From the NCBI GenBank assembly GCA_041609995.1, contig JBFIPU010000002.1, positions 1-64,000 of the forward strand: a DNA stretch of 64,000 nt. The letters are read 5' to 3'. The notes beneath the pieces were generated by a model. It was given only the letters and a program-made list of their open reading frames with translations, was not told where the DNA came from and searched no databases. This DNA is from JABDOU01 sp041609995 (lineage in GTDB: Bacteria; Actinomycetota; Acidimicrobiia; Spongiisociales; SHLN01). This document shows, in pieces, positions 48,820 through 57,716 of the stretch; position 1 is the stretch's first letter, and every line of letters starts with the position of its first letter. The position numbers were made by a program, and so were the translations under genes.

Positions 48820-49851
48820 CTATCTCCGACGGCCAAACCACCCGATCGCGACGCCTACGAGCACGGCCAGTACCCCTTTGTCCCGAACGGACGCAGCGGG
48901 GCGAGAAGGGCGGGCGTCGGGCCGGGCGGCGACCGGCGGCTGGATGTGCCGGTCCTTCACTTCGCGTTCGTCCGGCTGGACGATGTCGCCGTGCTCCAGA
49001 TAGTCGCTATAAACCTTGGTCACCTCGGCCCCGAACACGAACACGAGCCACATCAGGTTGAAGAAGAAGAGCAAAACCGCCACCCCGCCCAGTGCCCCGA
49101 GTGTTCCGGTGGTTCCGGCCTGGCTGAGATAGATGCCGACGCCGAACGCCGCCGCCAGGCCGGCGATGGCTGTGGCGCCGCCGCCTCGAATGGCTGCCTT
49201 CCAGGGGATGGTGATCGACGTGAGGCCTTGGAACGTCAAGCCCACGACGACGCTCAGCATCAGCAACGAGACAACGGGCACCCCGAACTGCACGACCGGC
49301 CGCAGCCACGACAAAGCGCCGGGCAGTAGCGACGCCAGCCAGCCGATCGCGCCGACCGCCAGCACCGGTACCAGCACCAGCACCGCCAATATCAGGGCGG
49401 ACACCAGGGCGATCCCCCGTTTGATGAGCCATCCCGTAACGCCCGACGGTCGCTTGTCCTGCGGAACGTGAAACAGGGCGTTCAAGACCCCCTGGACTTG
49501 CTGAAAGATGCCCGAGGCCGAGAACGCCGCCAGCACCAGACCGATTCCGAGTGCGCCGCCCCGCTGTTCCCGTACAGTCTCGAGAAGGTCGCCGATTATG
49601 GAGCCGATCTCGTCGCCGGCCACGGCCGCCACCTGATCGACCACCTCGTTGACCGCCGAGGGCTCGTCGAACACGAAGCCGGCGATCGCCACCATCAAGA
49701 ACAGCGCCGGTACCAGGGCGAATACGGAGTAGTAGGTGAGGGCGGCGGCCTGCCGGCCGCCGTTATCGACGCCGAATTCCTTGCCGGCTGCCTTCAGCAT
49801 CTCGAACACCTGGCGGGGCGTCAGTCGCCGGGTGCGCTGGTCAGCGGCCAC
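48820..49851 (-). CDS. YihY/BrkB family membrane protein
   Basis: The 343-residue protein from GTG 49851 has six membrane helices. Family motifs are NGGRQAAALTYYSVFALVPA near the start, SASGIFQQVQGVLNALFHVP in the middle and LLFFFNLMWLVFVFGAEVTK near the end. The C-terminal tail is polar with a final short helix. The family is widespread and was once called ribonuclease BN; its real function is not settled. It overlaps the AtuA-like gene by 11 bases. Confidence 0.9.
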   Translation of the reverse strand: MAADQRTRRLTPRQVFEMLKAAGKEFGVDNGGRQAAALTYYSVFALVPALFLMVAIAGFVFDEPSAVNEVVDQVAAVAGDEIGSIIGDLLETVREQRGGALGIGLVLAAFSASGIFQQVQGVLNALFHVPQDKRPSGVTGWLIKRGIALVSALILAVLVLVPVLAVGAIGWLASLLPGALSWLRPVVQFGVPVVSLLMLSVVVGLTFQGLTSITIPWKAAIRGGGATAIAGLAAAFGVGIYLSQAGTTGTLGALGGVAVLLFFFNLMWLVFVFGAEVTKVYSDYLEHGDIVQPDEREVKDRHIQPPVAARPDARPSRPAASVRDKGVLAVLVGVAIGWFGRRR

Positions 49852-51610
49852 GAATCAACACCTCCGGTATCGGTGCGGTACGAGCCCGGAGCCATTCACC
49901 CAGGCTCTTTGCCTGGGCATCCTGGCGGGTAGCGGCCGCCACGCCTTCTTGCAGTAGGCCGCGGATGACGAAATTCAGTGCACGTAAGTTGGGTAGACGG
50001 TAGCGCTCGATCACCAGGTCCGCTGTCTCCGGTAACAGCTCTCGCAACCGGTAGGTGGTGAGGAAGCCGTCGAGCCAGACGAACGCCGGATCCGAACGGG
50101 TGAACACACCGAGGTTGGCGTCTCCCCCCTTGTCGCCCGACCGGGTCCCGATCACGCGTCCGAGGGCCGCTTCCACCGTCGGACCCGTGGGCGCCGCGTC
50201 TTGCGGTTCCGGGGGCGCAACGATCACGACACGGCCTGGGGGCGCCTCCGATCCGACTTCGAACGACTGACCGCCAATCGCAACCTGGGCAGGTACGTGC
50301 TCAGCCGAAATCAGCGCCGGGCGAAACACCCCGAAGGGCTCGCCGTCACCGGGACGGCCGCTCAGGGCGTACATGCCGGGGATCGAGGCCAGGAACGTCT
50401 GGACGACGGCGTCGGAAAAAGCGCGCCCCACCTTGTCGGCGTCGGCGTCTTTGACCGTCAACCTCCAGCTGGCAGTCGCTCGCTCGTTGGTGTCGGGGTC
50501 CGGGTGTTCGGTGCGCACGACCTGGCTGGAGACGACGTCGAAGTCCGCCGGGTCGAGTGGACAGCGGTCCCAGAAAGAGGCCTGGACGAACTCCGCTTTT
50601 TCGGCGATGTCGAGCCCGGTGAGCGCGATGGAGAACGAGTTGCGGTACCCGCCCAATTCGTTGATCCCGACCTTGAGCGTCGGCGGCGGCGGTTCGCCCT
50701 TGACGCCGGAGATCAAGACGCGGTCGTGGTCGATGTGGTCCAGAGAGATGGTGTCGAAACGGGCAGTGACATCAGGACCTGGGTAGGCAGGGGCACCGAT
50801 CTCGTAGAGCAGCTGAGAGGTGACCGTGCCGATGTTGATCGCTCCCCCGGTTCCGTGGTGTTTGCCGATCACGCTGGTGCCGTCGGCCGCTACGTCCGCC
50901 CAGGGAAACCCGAAGCGGGCACGCGCCGGGTCGGCGTATCCTTCGATCTCGGTGAAGAACGAATAGTTCCCACCGGTCGCCTGCGTCGAACACTCGAGGA
51001 CATGGCCGGCCACCACCCCTCCCGCCAACGCATCCCAATCGTCACGCCGCCACCCATGGTGCCAGGCGGCCGGCCCGCACACCACGGCCGCGTCCGTCAC
51101 CCGTCCGGAGATCACGATGTCCGCCCCCCGTTCCAGCGCGTCGACGATTCCCCAGCAACCGAGGTAGGCGTTGGCCGTGAGATAGCGATCCGGATCGCCC
51201 AGGCCAGAGTCCTCGTCGAACGGTTCGAGAAACGGGGCGAGCTCGGCCAAGCGAGGCATCAGGTCGTCGCCGGAAACAGTGGCGATGGACGGGCTCAAAC
51301 CGAGCTGATCTGCCACCAATGCCACCGCCTCGGCACACCCGGCCGGGTCGAGGCCGCCCGCATTGGAGACGACCTTGATCCCCCGTTCCAGGCAATCGGC
51401 CATGACCTCGCCCATCTGCGCCACGAACGTGCGGGCGTATCCGCCCCCCGGGTGCTTGGCCCGTGTGCGGGACAGGATCAGCATGGTGAGCTCGGCCAGC
51501 CAATCCCCGGTGAGAACATCGATCGGGCCGCCGGTCACCATCTCGCGAGCGGCCGACAGCCGGTCGCCGTAATAACCCGAGCAGTTGGCGATCCGAATCG
51601 GATCAGCCAC
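49841..51610 (-). CDS. AtuA-like acyclic terpene utilisation family protein (DUF1446)
   Basis: GTG 51610 gives 589 residues. The N-terminal part is DUF1446: IRIANCSGYYGDRLSAAREM, VDVLTGDWLAELTMLILSR-like spacing, VVSNAGGLDPAGCAEAV and TDAAVVCGPAAW. The C-terminal 100 residues (RVIGTRSGDKGGDANLGVF) match the AtuA C-terminal domain. In pseudomonads AtuA sits with geranyl-CoA carboxylase genes, as here, and its reaction is unknown. It overlaps the carboxylase alpha gene by eight bases. Confidence 0.9.
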   Translation of the reverse strand: MADPIRIANCSGYYGDRLSAAREMVTGGPIDVLTGDWLAELTMLILSRTRAKHPGGGYARTFVAQMGEVMADCLERGIKVVSNAGGLDPAGCAEAVALVADQLGLSPSIATVSGDDLMPRLAELAPFLEPFDEDSGLGDPDRYLTANAYLGCWGIVDALERGADIVISGRVTDAAVVCGPAAWHHGWRRDDWDALAGGVVAGHVLECSTQATGGNYSFFTEIEGYADPARARFGFPWADVAADGTSVIGKHHGTGGAINIGTVTSQLLYEIGAPAYPGPDVTARFDTISLDHIDHDRVLISGVKGEPPPPTLKVGINELGGYRNSFSIALTGLDIAEKAEFVQASFWDRCPLDPADFDVVSSQVVRTEHPDPDTNERATASWRLTVKDADADKVGRAFSDAVVQTFLASIPGMYALSGRPGDGEPFGVFRPALISAEHVPAQVAIGGQSFEVGSEAPPGRVVIVAPPEPQDAAPTGPTVEAALGRVIGTRSGDKGGDANLGVFTRSDPAFVWLDGFLTTYRLRELLPETADLVIERYRLPNLRALNFVIRGLLQEGVAAATRQDAQAKSLGEWLRARTAPIPEVLIRGR

Positions 51611-53618
51611 GATCCTCGTCCCGGGCGATGGCCTCGAGCCGGACCAGCAGATCACCAGTCTCGACCCGGTCGCCCACTGAGTACCGTACGTCGGCAACCG
51701 TGGCGGGTATGGCGGCCGTGATCCGATGTTCCATCTTCATGGCTTCCACCACCATCAGCACCTCCCCGTCCTGAACGACCTGGCCCGCGGTGACGTGGAC
51801 GGCGATCACCGTCCCCGGCAATGGAGACACCGGGCCCTGGCCGGCTTCCTCGAACTCGGGTGCGACGAACCGGGGCACGCGCGTGAAGGTGACGGCGCCG
51901 CTGGGTCCGGTCGTGTGGGCCCGGTTGCCGTCGAGGTCGACGCCAATGAGACGTCGCTCCCCGTCGATTACGACCGCCTGGCCCGTGAGGGAGCGTTGGA
52001 ACAATCGAACCGAGATTTGGCGGCGCCCATCCGGGGTCAGGCTGCCATCCTCCGTGGCTTGGGGCCATGGCCCATACCAGACGTCGGCAGCTGACGGTCC
52101 CTGCATCACGTACTCGACCGCGTGCTCGCCGCGGGCGTCTCGCCACAACTGTCGCTGGCCGGTCGTGAGCAGATTCCGCCAGCCTGAGGGGGCGAAGCCG
52201 GTGACATCGTCCGCCAGCCGATCGTTGAGCTCGGTGGCGAACACCGCGCCCAGCAACAACGCCAACCGATCGTCGCCGTCGGGACCGGGCGGATCGAGCA
52301 CCGCCGGGTGGTCGTCGAGGTAGGTCGTGGGTGTCTCAGCAGCGAGGAATTCATCCTCGGACAAAACCGCGATGAGGGTGTCGATGTTGGTCGTCACCCC
52401 GGTGATGCGGGCGGCCCGCAACGTCCGGGCCAGCACCCGCGCAGCAGAAGGGCGATCGGGACCGTGGGCGATCACTTTGGCGAGCAGCGAGTCGTAGTCG
52501 CTGGAGATCTGGCTGCCGGCTCTGGTCCCGGTGTCGACCCGCACGTCGCCTTCGATGTCGAAGGAGCGAACGGTGCCCGTCGACGGGAGCCACTCCTGCG
52601 ATGGATCCTCGGCGACCACCCGCGCCTCGATGGCGTGTCCTTCGAATGTCACGTCGTCCTGGGTGATCGGGAGCGGTTCGCCGTCGGCCACCATCAGCTG
52701 GAGCGCCACCAGGTCGAGGCCGGTCACGGCCTCGGTCACCGGATGTTCGACCTGGAGCCGCGTGTTGACCTCGAGGAAGTTGATGGCGCCGTCGGCCCCG
52801 ACCAGGAACTCGACGGTTCCGGCGCCCACGTATCCGACGTGCCGGCCGAGCGCCACAGCCCCCCGCAGGAGTGTGCCGCGCATCTCGTGGGTGATGCCGG
52901 CCGACGGCGCTTCTTCGAGGATCTTCTGGTTGCGGCGCTGGATCGAGCATTCCCTCTCCCCCAAGTGGATCACGTTGCCGTGCCGGTCGCCGATGATCTG
53001 CACCTCGACGTGCCTTCCCTTCTCGAGGAAGGGCTCCACGAACACCGAGCCGTCTCCGAAGGCGCTCTCAGCCTCCCGCGAGGCGGCGACGATGGCCTCG
53101 GCGAGGTCCGAGCGGTTTCGCACGACCCGCATGCCCCTCCCCCCGCCACCGGCGGCCGCTTTCACGAGGGCCGGCATCGGGACATCATCGGGCGGCTCGG
53201 TGCCGGGCGTCACGACGATGGCGGGCGTGGTCTCGACCCCGGCTTCCTCCGCTGCCCGCTTGGCGGCGACTTTGTCGCCCAGCAGGCGAATGTGATCGGG
53301 GTCGGGGCCCACCCAGAGCAGGCCGGCATCCATCACTGCCTGTGCGAACTCGGCGTTCTCGGCCAGAAAGCCATATCCGGGGTGTACAGCATCACAGCCG
53401 GTTTCGAGCGCGGCCTCAATCAGCAGATCCCCGCGAAGGTAGGTGTCGTTGGGGCTGGATCCGGGGAGCGATACCGCCACGTCGACGACGTCGGTGTGCA
53501 TTGCCCCGGCGTCGGGATCCGCATACACCCCGACCGTATCGATCCCGAGCCGATGGGCGCCCTCGGCGATGCGGACAGCGATCTCGCCCCGGTTGGCGAT
53601 CAGCAGACGTCGCATCAT
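51603..53618 (-). CDS. Acyl-CoA carboxylase alpha chain (biotin carboxylase + BCCP)
   Basis: The 671-residue protein begins MMRRLLIANRGEIAVRIAEG and has ATP-grasp motifs KAAAGGGGRGMRVV and EVNTRLQVEHPVTEA. The biotin Lys is in VVEAMKMEHRI near the end. This is the alpha chain of 3-methylcrotonyl-, geranyl- or propionyl-CoA carboxylases. Its first ATG overlaps the TGA of the beta chain gene, so the subunits are coupled. With the AtuA-like gene next to it, a branched or terpenoid acyl-CoA is a reasonable substrate. Confidence 0.94.
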   Translation of the reverse strand: MMRRLLIANRGEIAVRIAEGAHRLGIDTVGVYADPDAGAMHTDVVDVAVSLPGSSPNDTYLRGDLLIEAALETGCDAVHPGYGFLAENAEFAQAVMDAGLLWVGPDPDHIRLLGDKVAAKRAAEEAGVETTPAIVVTPGTEPPDDVPMPALVKAAAGGGGRGMRVVRNRSDLAEAIVAASREAESAFGDGSVFVEPFLEKGRHVEVQIIGDRHGNVIHLGERECSIQRRNQKILEEAPSAGITHEMRGTLLRGAVALGRHVGYVGAGTVEFLVGADGAINFLEVNTRLQVEHPVTEAVTGLDLVALQLMVADGEPLPITQDDVTFEGHAIEARVVAEDPSQEWLPSTGTVRSFDIEGDVRVDTGTRAGSQISSDYDSLLAKVIAHGPDRPSAARVLARTLRAARITGVTTNIDTLIAVLSEDEFLAAETPTTYLDDHPAVLDPPGPDGDDRLALLLGAVFATELNDRLADDVTGFAPSGWRNLLTTGQRQLWRDARGEHAVEYVMQGPSAADVWYGPWPQATEDGSLTPDGRRQISVRLFQRSLTGQAVVIDGERRLIGVDLDGNRAHTTGPSGAVTFTRVPRFVAPEFEEAGQGPVSPLPGTVIAVHVTAGQVVQDGEVLMVVEAMKMEHRITAAIPATVADVRYSVGDRVETGDLLVRLEAIARDEDRG

Positions 53619-55225
53619 CAGTGCCGCCAGACGCCGTATTCGCTGGCGCCCTCGATCACATTGCTGTGAGCAGCCGATAACGCCAGGCCCAGCACCGTGC
53701 GCGAATCCGCCGGGTGGATGATGCCATCGTCCCACAGGCGCCCGGTGGAGAACAGGGCAGTCGATTCGTCTTCGATCTGGGCTTCCAGTTCGGCTGTCTT
53801 GCGGGCCAGTTCGTCTTCGTCGACCTCGACGCCTTTGCCGGCCGCAGCATTGCGGGCGACGATTTCCATGACGCCGGCCAGCTGCTTGGGTCCCATCACT
53901 GCGATCTTGTGGTTTGGCCAGCTGAAGACGAACCGGGGCTCGTAGGCTCGCCCGGCCATCCCGTAGTTGCCGGCGCCGTAGCTGGCCCCGACCATCAGGT
54001 TGAAGTGGGGCACCGTGGAGTTGGAGACGGCGTTGATCATCTTCGCGCCGTTGACGATGATCCCGCCCTGCTCGGCTTTCGAGCCGACCATGAAGCCCGT
54101 GATGTTGTGGAGGAAGACCAGCGGTGTGTCCGTGCGGTTGCAGAGCTGGATGAACTGGGCCCCTTTGCGGGCTTCCTCCGAGAACAGGATCCCGTTGTTC
54201 CCGAGCAGGCCCACCGGAAAGCCGTGAATGGAGCCCCAGCCGCATACGAGCTTGTCACCAAAGAGCGGCTTGAACTCCTCGAAACGGCTGCCGTCCAGGA
54301 TGCGGGCATAGATCTCACGGATTTCGAACGGGATCCGTACGTCGGCCGAGGCACAGCCGATCAGCTCGGCGGGGTCATACAGTGGGTCGTCGTCGGGCTG
54401 AGACGGACCGGGGCCGAGACGGCGCCAGTTGAGGTGGCGGACGATTTGGCGGGCAAGCCGGAGCGCATCCATCTCGTCCACTGCCAGGTAGTCGGAGAGC
54501 CCGCTGGTGCGGGAGTGCATCTCGGCTCCGCCCAGTGTCTCCTCATCCACGATCTCGTCGATCGCCATCTTCACGAGCGGGGGGCCGCCCAGGTAGGCGG
54601 TACCGCGGCCCTTGACGAACACGGTGTAGTCGCTCATCCCCGGCACGTATGCGCCGCCTGCAGTGTTGGGCCCAAAGGCGACGGTGATGGTGGGAATCCC
54701 GGCCCGGGACATGCGGGTGAGCTCCTTGAAGCTCGCTCCCCCACCGATGAAGAGGTCGGCTTGCCGGGGAAGGTCGGCGCCTGCCGATTCGTTCAGCACG
54801 ATCAACGGCAGGCGGTTGTTGTGCACGATTTCCCACAGGCGCTGTTGTTTCCGCCACGACGTGGGGTTCATGGAGCCGCCACGGTAGGTCATGTCCGAGC
54901 CGGTGATGGCACACTGGACCCCCTCCACCACCCCGATGCCGGTGACCAGGCCCACCCCGACCGGGTCCCGGGTGCCCCAGCCGGCCAGCGGGCTCAGCTC
55001 GAGAAACGGCGTGTTGGGGTCGACCAGGTGCTCGATGCGGTCCCGCACCAGCATCTTGCCTCGCTTGCGGTGCCGGTTGACGTACCGTTGTCCGCCGATG
55101 CCGGGGACGCTCGCGAGCTCGGCCGCCACCTCTGCCCACAGCTCCTCCATCGCCGCCAGGTTGGCGGCGTACTCCTCGGACCGGGTGTCCAGCCGGCTGA
55201 CGAGTTGCTGTCCGATTCCGCTCAT
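53618..55225 (-). CDS. Acyl-CoA carboxylase beta chain (carboxyltransferase)
   Basis: GGAGGGG stands just before ATG 55225; the protein has 535 residues. It shows the crotonase-fold carboxyltransferase features ITGSDMTYRGGSMNPTSWRK, GPNTAGGAYVPGMSDYTVFV and, in the C-terminal half, LLGNNGILFSEEARKGAQFI and MVGASYGAGNYGMAGRAYEP. These are typical of methylcrotonyl-type (MccB) chains. It is first in the operon of beta, alpha, AtuA-like and BrkB. Confidence 0.94.
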   Translation of the reverse strand: MSGIGQQLVSRLDTRSEEYAANLAAMEELWAEVAAELASVPGIGGQRYVNRHRKRGKMLVRDRIEHLVDPNTPFLELSPLAGWGTRDPVGVGLVTGIGVVEGVQCAITGSDMTYRGGSMNPTSWRKQQRLWEIVHNNRLPLIVLNESAGADLPRQADLFIGGGASFKELTRMSRAGIPTITVAFGPNTAGGAYVPGMSDYTVFVKGRGTAYLGGPPLVKMAIDEIVDEETLGGAEMHSRTSGLSDYLAVDEMDALRLARQIVRHLNWRRLGPGPSQPDDDPLYDPAELIGCASADVRIPFEIREIYARILDGSRFEEFKPLFGDKLVCGWGSIHGFPVGLLGNNGILFSEEARKGAQFIQLCNRTDTPLVFLHNITGFMVGSKAEQGGIIVNGAKMINAVSNSTVPHFNLMVGASYGAGNYGMAGRAYEPRFVFSWPNHKIAVMGPKQLAGVMEIVARNAAAGKGVEVDEDELARKTAELEAQIEDESTALFSTGRLWDDGIIHPADSRTVLGLALSAAHSNVIEGASEYGVWRH

Positions 55226-55334
55226 GTCCCCTCCGGGGCGGGTGGTCTTGATCGAGGAACGGTAGCGAATGGCACGGTGCGCTGTCACTTTAAGCTCAGG
55301 CCACGGCGAGACCCGGGAGGTTGCGAGGTACCCC

Positions 55335-56132
55335 ATGAAGACAACGGAGATCGCCGGCGATCTGGCGGCCGAACAGCAGGAGCTCGACGTCATCGTCTCC
55401 CGGATCCCGGACGCCGACTGGGAGGCTCCGACCCCCAGTCCGCGCTGGGCGGTACGCGACCAGATCGCCCACCTCGCCTATTTCGATGAGACAGCGGTTG
55501 TGGCCATCACCGATCCGATACGGTTCGCGGATCACGTGTCCGAACTCGGCGGCATCATGGCTGAGGGGCCCGGAGCAGTCGACGATGCCACCATCGGACC
55601 CATGCGCACGCTGCCACCTGCCTCGCTTCTCGACCGCTGGCGGGCGGCCCGGGCCTCGCTCGCCGAGGCCGCCTCCGGCCTGGACGGCGATACCCGCGTG
55701 AACTGGTATGGCCCTGCCATGTCGGCCAACTCGTTCTTGACTGCCCGCTTGATGGAAACCTGGGCCCACGGGCAGGACGTTGTCGACGCCCTCGGGGTTC
55801 GGCGGCAGCCGACCAACCGTCTGCGGCACATCGCCCGGCTCGGCTATTTGACCCGTTCCTGGTCGTACCTGAATCGGGGACTGATGGTGCCTGAAGGCGA
55901 CGTATTCGTGCAACTGCAAGGGCCGTATGGGGACCGTTGGGTCTTTGGGCAGGAGGAGGCCGCCGAATCGGTGTCGGGCCCTGCCGAGCACTTCTGCCTC
56001 GTGGTCACGCAACGACGCCATCTCGACGACACCGAATTGCACGTCACCCCCGGCGCCCGCGAGTGGCTGCTCATCGCCCAGGCCTTTGCGGGTGGGCCCA
56101 CCGAGGGGCCCGAACCCGGGAGCCGGCCGTGA
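55335..56132 (+). CDS. TIGR03084-family metal-binding protein (mycothiol-enzyme fold)
   Basis: ATG 55335 gives 265 residues starting MKTTEIAGDLAAEQQELDVI, then PRWAVRDQIAHLAYFDETAV, with the DinB-like His of the mycothiol maleylpyruvate isomerase fold, and LMETWAHGQDVVDALG with a second His/Asp site. Members of this actinobacterial group lie beside acyl-CoA catabolic genes, as here, but their reaction is not known to me. It is divergent from the carboxylase operon and overlaps the next gene by four bases (GTGA). Confidence 0.87.
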   Translation: MKTTEIAGDLAAEQQELDVIVSRIPDADWEAPTPSPRWAVRDQIAHLAYFDETAVVAITDPIRFADHVSELGGIMAEGPGAVDDATIGPMRTLPPASLLDRWRAARASLAEAASGLDGDTRVNWYGPAMSANSFLTARLMETWAHGQDVVDALGVRRQPTNRLRHIARLGYLTRSWSYLNRGLMVPEGDVFVQLQGPYGDRWVFGQEEAAESVSGPAEHFCLVVTQRRHLDDTELHVTPGAREWLLIAQAFAGGPTEGPEPGSRP

Positions 56133-56878
56133 AGGTCGAAACCGGGTTCGAGGCCGGCGTCTTCACCATCACCCTGGCGGATCAGGAAAACCGCAATGCT
56201 CTGAGTTCGGCAATGGTGGACGAGCTGCACGACGCCCTCGACGAGGTAGATCGACGCCTTGATGTCCGGGTGGTCGTGGTCACCAACCGGGGCCGGGTGT
56301 TCTGTGCCGGGCGTGATCTTTCGGAGCAGACCGACGGCACGGTCCCGGCGGACGAAGACGACCCTTCCCGGGTCTTTGCCCGGATCCTCCGCTCCCCCAA
56401 GCCGTTCGTCGGCCGCATCGCCGGCCACGCCGTGGCAGGAGGAACCGGGCTGGTCGCCGCCATGGATCTCTCGGTGGCCGTGGATGATGCCAAGTTCGGC
56501 TTCACGGAGGTTCGCCTGGGCCTGGCCCCGGCCATCATCTCCACGATCTGTCTGCCAAAGATGCGCCGCTCCGAAGCGCTCGAGGCGATGCTCCGGGGGC
56601 GCCGTTTCGACGCCACCGAGGCCGCCCGGCTGGGCATCATCAACCACGCGGTGCCCGCCGAACAACTGGATGCAGCGGTCGAGGAGATCGTGGGCGACCT
56701 CTTGTTGGGTGGACCCAACGCGCTGGCCGCAACCAAGGCCTTGTTCGGCTTCGACGACGAGTTCGAGGAACGGATCTCGGAGATGGGCCGGCTGTCGGCC
56801 GCCCTGTTCCAGTCGGAAGAGGGGCAGGAGGGGATGCGCGCCTACCTGGAGAAGCGCCCGCCGGATTGGGCCGGCTGA
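56129..56878 (+). CDS. Enoyl-CoA hydratase/isomerase family protein
   Basis: GTG 56129 gives 249 residues of the crotonase fold. Recognisable parts are VVVVTNRGRVFCAGRDLSEQ (oxyanion hole), RIAGHAVAGGTGLVAAMDLS (second oxyanion Gly) and KFGFTEVRLGLAPAIISTIC. The Glu of the hydratase catalytic pair is in FTEVRLG. The exact substrate is unknown; it probably hydrates an unsaturated acyl-CoA made by the neighbouring pathway. GTGA couples it to the TIGR03084 gene. Confidence 0.9.
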   Translation: MKVETGFEAGVFTITLADQENRNALSSAMVDELHDALDEVDRRLDVRVVVVTNRGRVFCAGRDLSEQTDGTVPADEDDPSRVFARILRSPKPFVGRIAGHAVAGGTGLVAAMDLSVAVDDAKFGFTEVRLGLAPAIISTICLPKMRRSEALEAMLRGRRFDATEAARLGIINHAVPAEQLDAAVEEIVGDLLLGGPNALAATKALFGFDDEFEERISEMGRLSAALFQSEEGQEGMRAYLEKRPPDWAG

Positions 56879-57085
56879 GCCGACCCGAATCTGGTCGTTG
56901 ATCCCATCTGGCTCGTGGGTGCGTACCGACGCACACCGGTGGAGATAGGTCGATGGTGTGACGGAAGACTCTGGCGTCACCCCTTTCAGGTCCGGCACCG
57001 TAACGACGTGGATTGGCAGGGGCGGTGCGTGGGTTGGTATGTCTCCGGTGTGCCCGTGCGTACCGTCACCATGAAAGGAGGCACG

Positions 57086-57652
57086 ATGCGTAGATCGATC
57101 ACCATGATCGTCGCGACCATGGCGGCTTTGGGCCTGGTGCTGGCGGGCCCGGTGGGGGCGGCTCCCGCCGAAAAGACCACTTACGAGTTCTTTGAGTGCT
57201 TCACCGTGTTCGGTGAGCCCGATCGTTCGTGGTTCAGCGGCAAGGACGACAAGAACTGGCACGTGCGCGGAGCAGGGAACCAAGCCGATGAGTACCGGTG
57301 GGACGATAACGATGAGGTATGGGCAAACGTCGGCTCCAACGCCACGGTAGTCAACTGGAACGTCCGCTGGATGTTGGTTGGACCCCCGGACGCACCGATG
57401 CCGGTGCCCACTGCGGGCACGCTGTGGGGTACGTTCGATTTCGAATCGGACATCGGCGATTTCAGCGGCCACTGGACCTGGGCGGGTTGGCCCGATGCCG
57501 AGGGAAAGGGGTCCGGCAAATCGGACTCCGGTCAGATCGCCAAGGTGACACTGCTGAACGAGGATCCCGGATTCGCCGGAGGAGACTTTCTTCCGGAGTG
57601 CGGCTTCGATGCCACTTTCGTGGTGCTGGAGGTGATCGACCCCAGGACGTAG
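57086..57652 (+). CDS. Small secreted protein of unknown function
   Basis: AAAGGAGG stands four bases before ATG 57086. The 188-residue product has a clear signal peptide (MRRSITMIVATMAALGLVLA, cut after GAAPA). The mature part is rich in Trp and Asp, with two Cys (FFECFTVF and PECGFD) that could pair. I do not recognise the family. A strong hairpin follows the stop. Confidence 0.72.
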   Translation: MRRSITMIVATMAALGLVLAGPVGAAPAEKTTYEFFECFTVFGEPDRSWFSGKDDKNWHVRGAGNQADEYRWDDNDEVWANVGSNATVVNWNVRWMLVGPPDAPMPVPTAGTLWGTFDFESDIGDFSGHWTWAGWPDAEGKGSGKSDSGQIAKVTLLNEDPGFAGGDFLPECGFDATFVVLEVIDPRT

Positions 57653-57669
57653 GCGCCAGATCTTTCCTG

Positions 57670-57716
57670 TACCCAGGGTTGTAGGTGGCGAAAATCGCCG
57701 CCTACAACCCTGGGTA
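57670..57716. terminator. Bidirectional hairpin terminator
   Basis: TACCCAGGGTTGTAGG and CCTACAACCCTGGGTA pair perfectly over 16 bp. One T-G step and a further GGCG/CGCC pair extend the stem around an AAAAT loop, making a 21-bp stem. It lies between convergent genes and has no T-tract on either side. The right arm contains the last codons and stop of the acyl-CoA dehydrogenase gene. Confidence 0.85.

Noticed and set aside
53714..55489. 591-codon plus-strand frame opposite the carboxyltransferase gene
   Set aside because: It lacks any recognisable motif and mirrors the strongly conserved minus-strand gene.
55844..57472. 542-codon minus-strand frame across the TIGR03084, enoyl-CoA hydratase and secreted protein genes
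   Set aside because: It is a shadow frame spanning three well-supported plus-strand genes and an intergenic gap.
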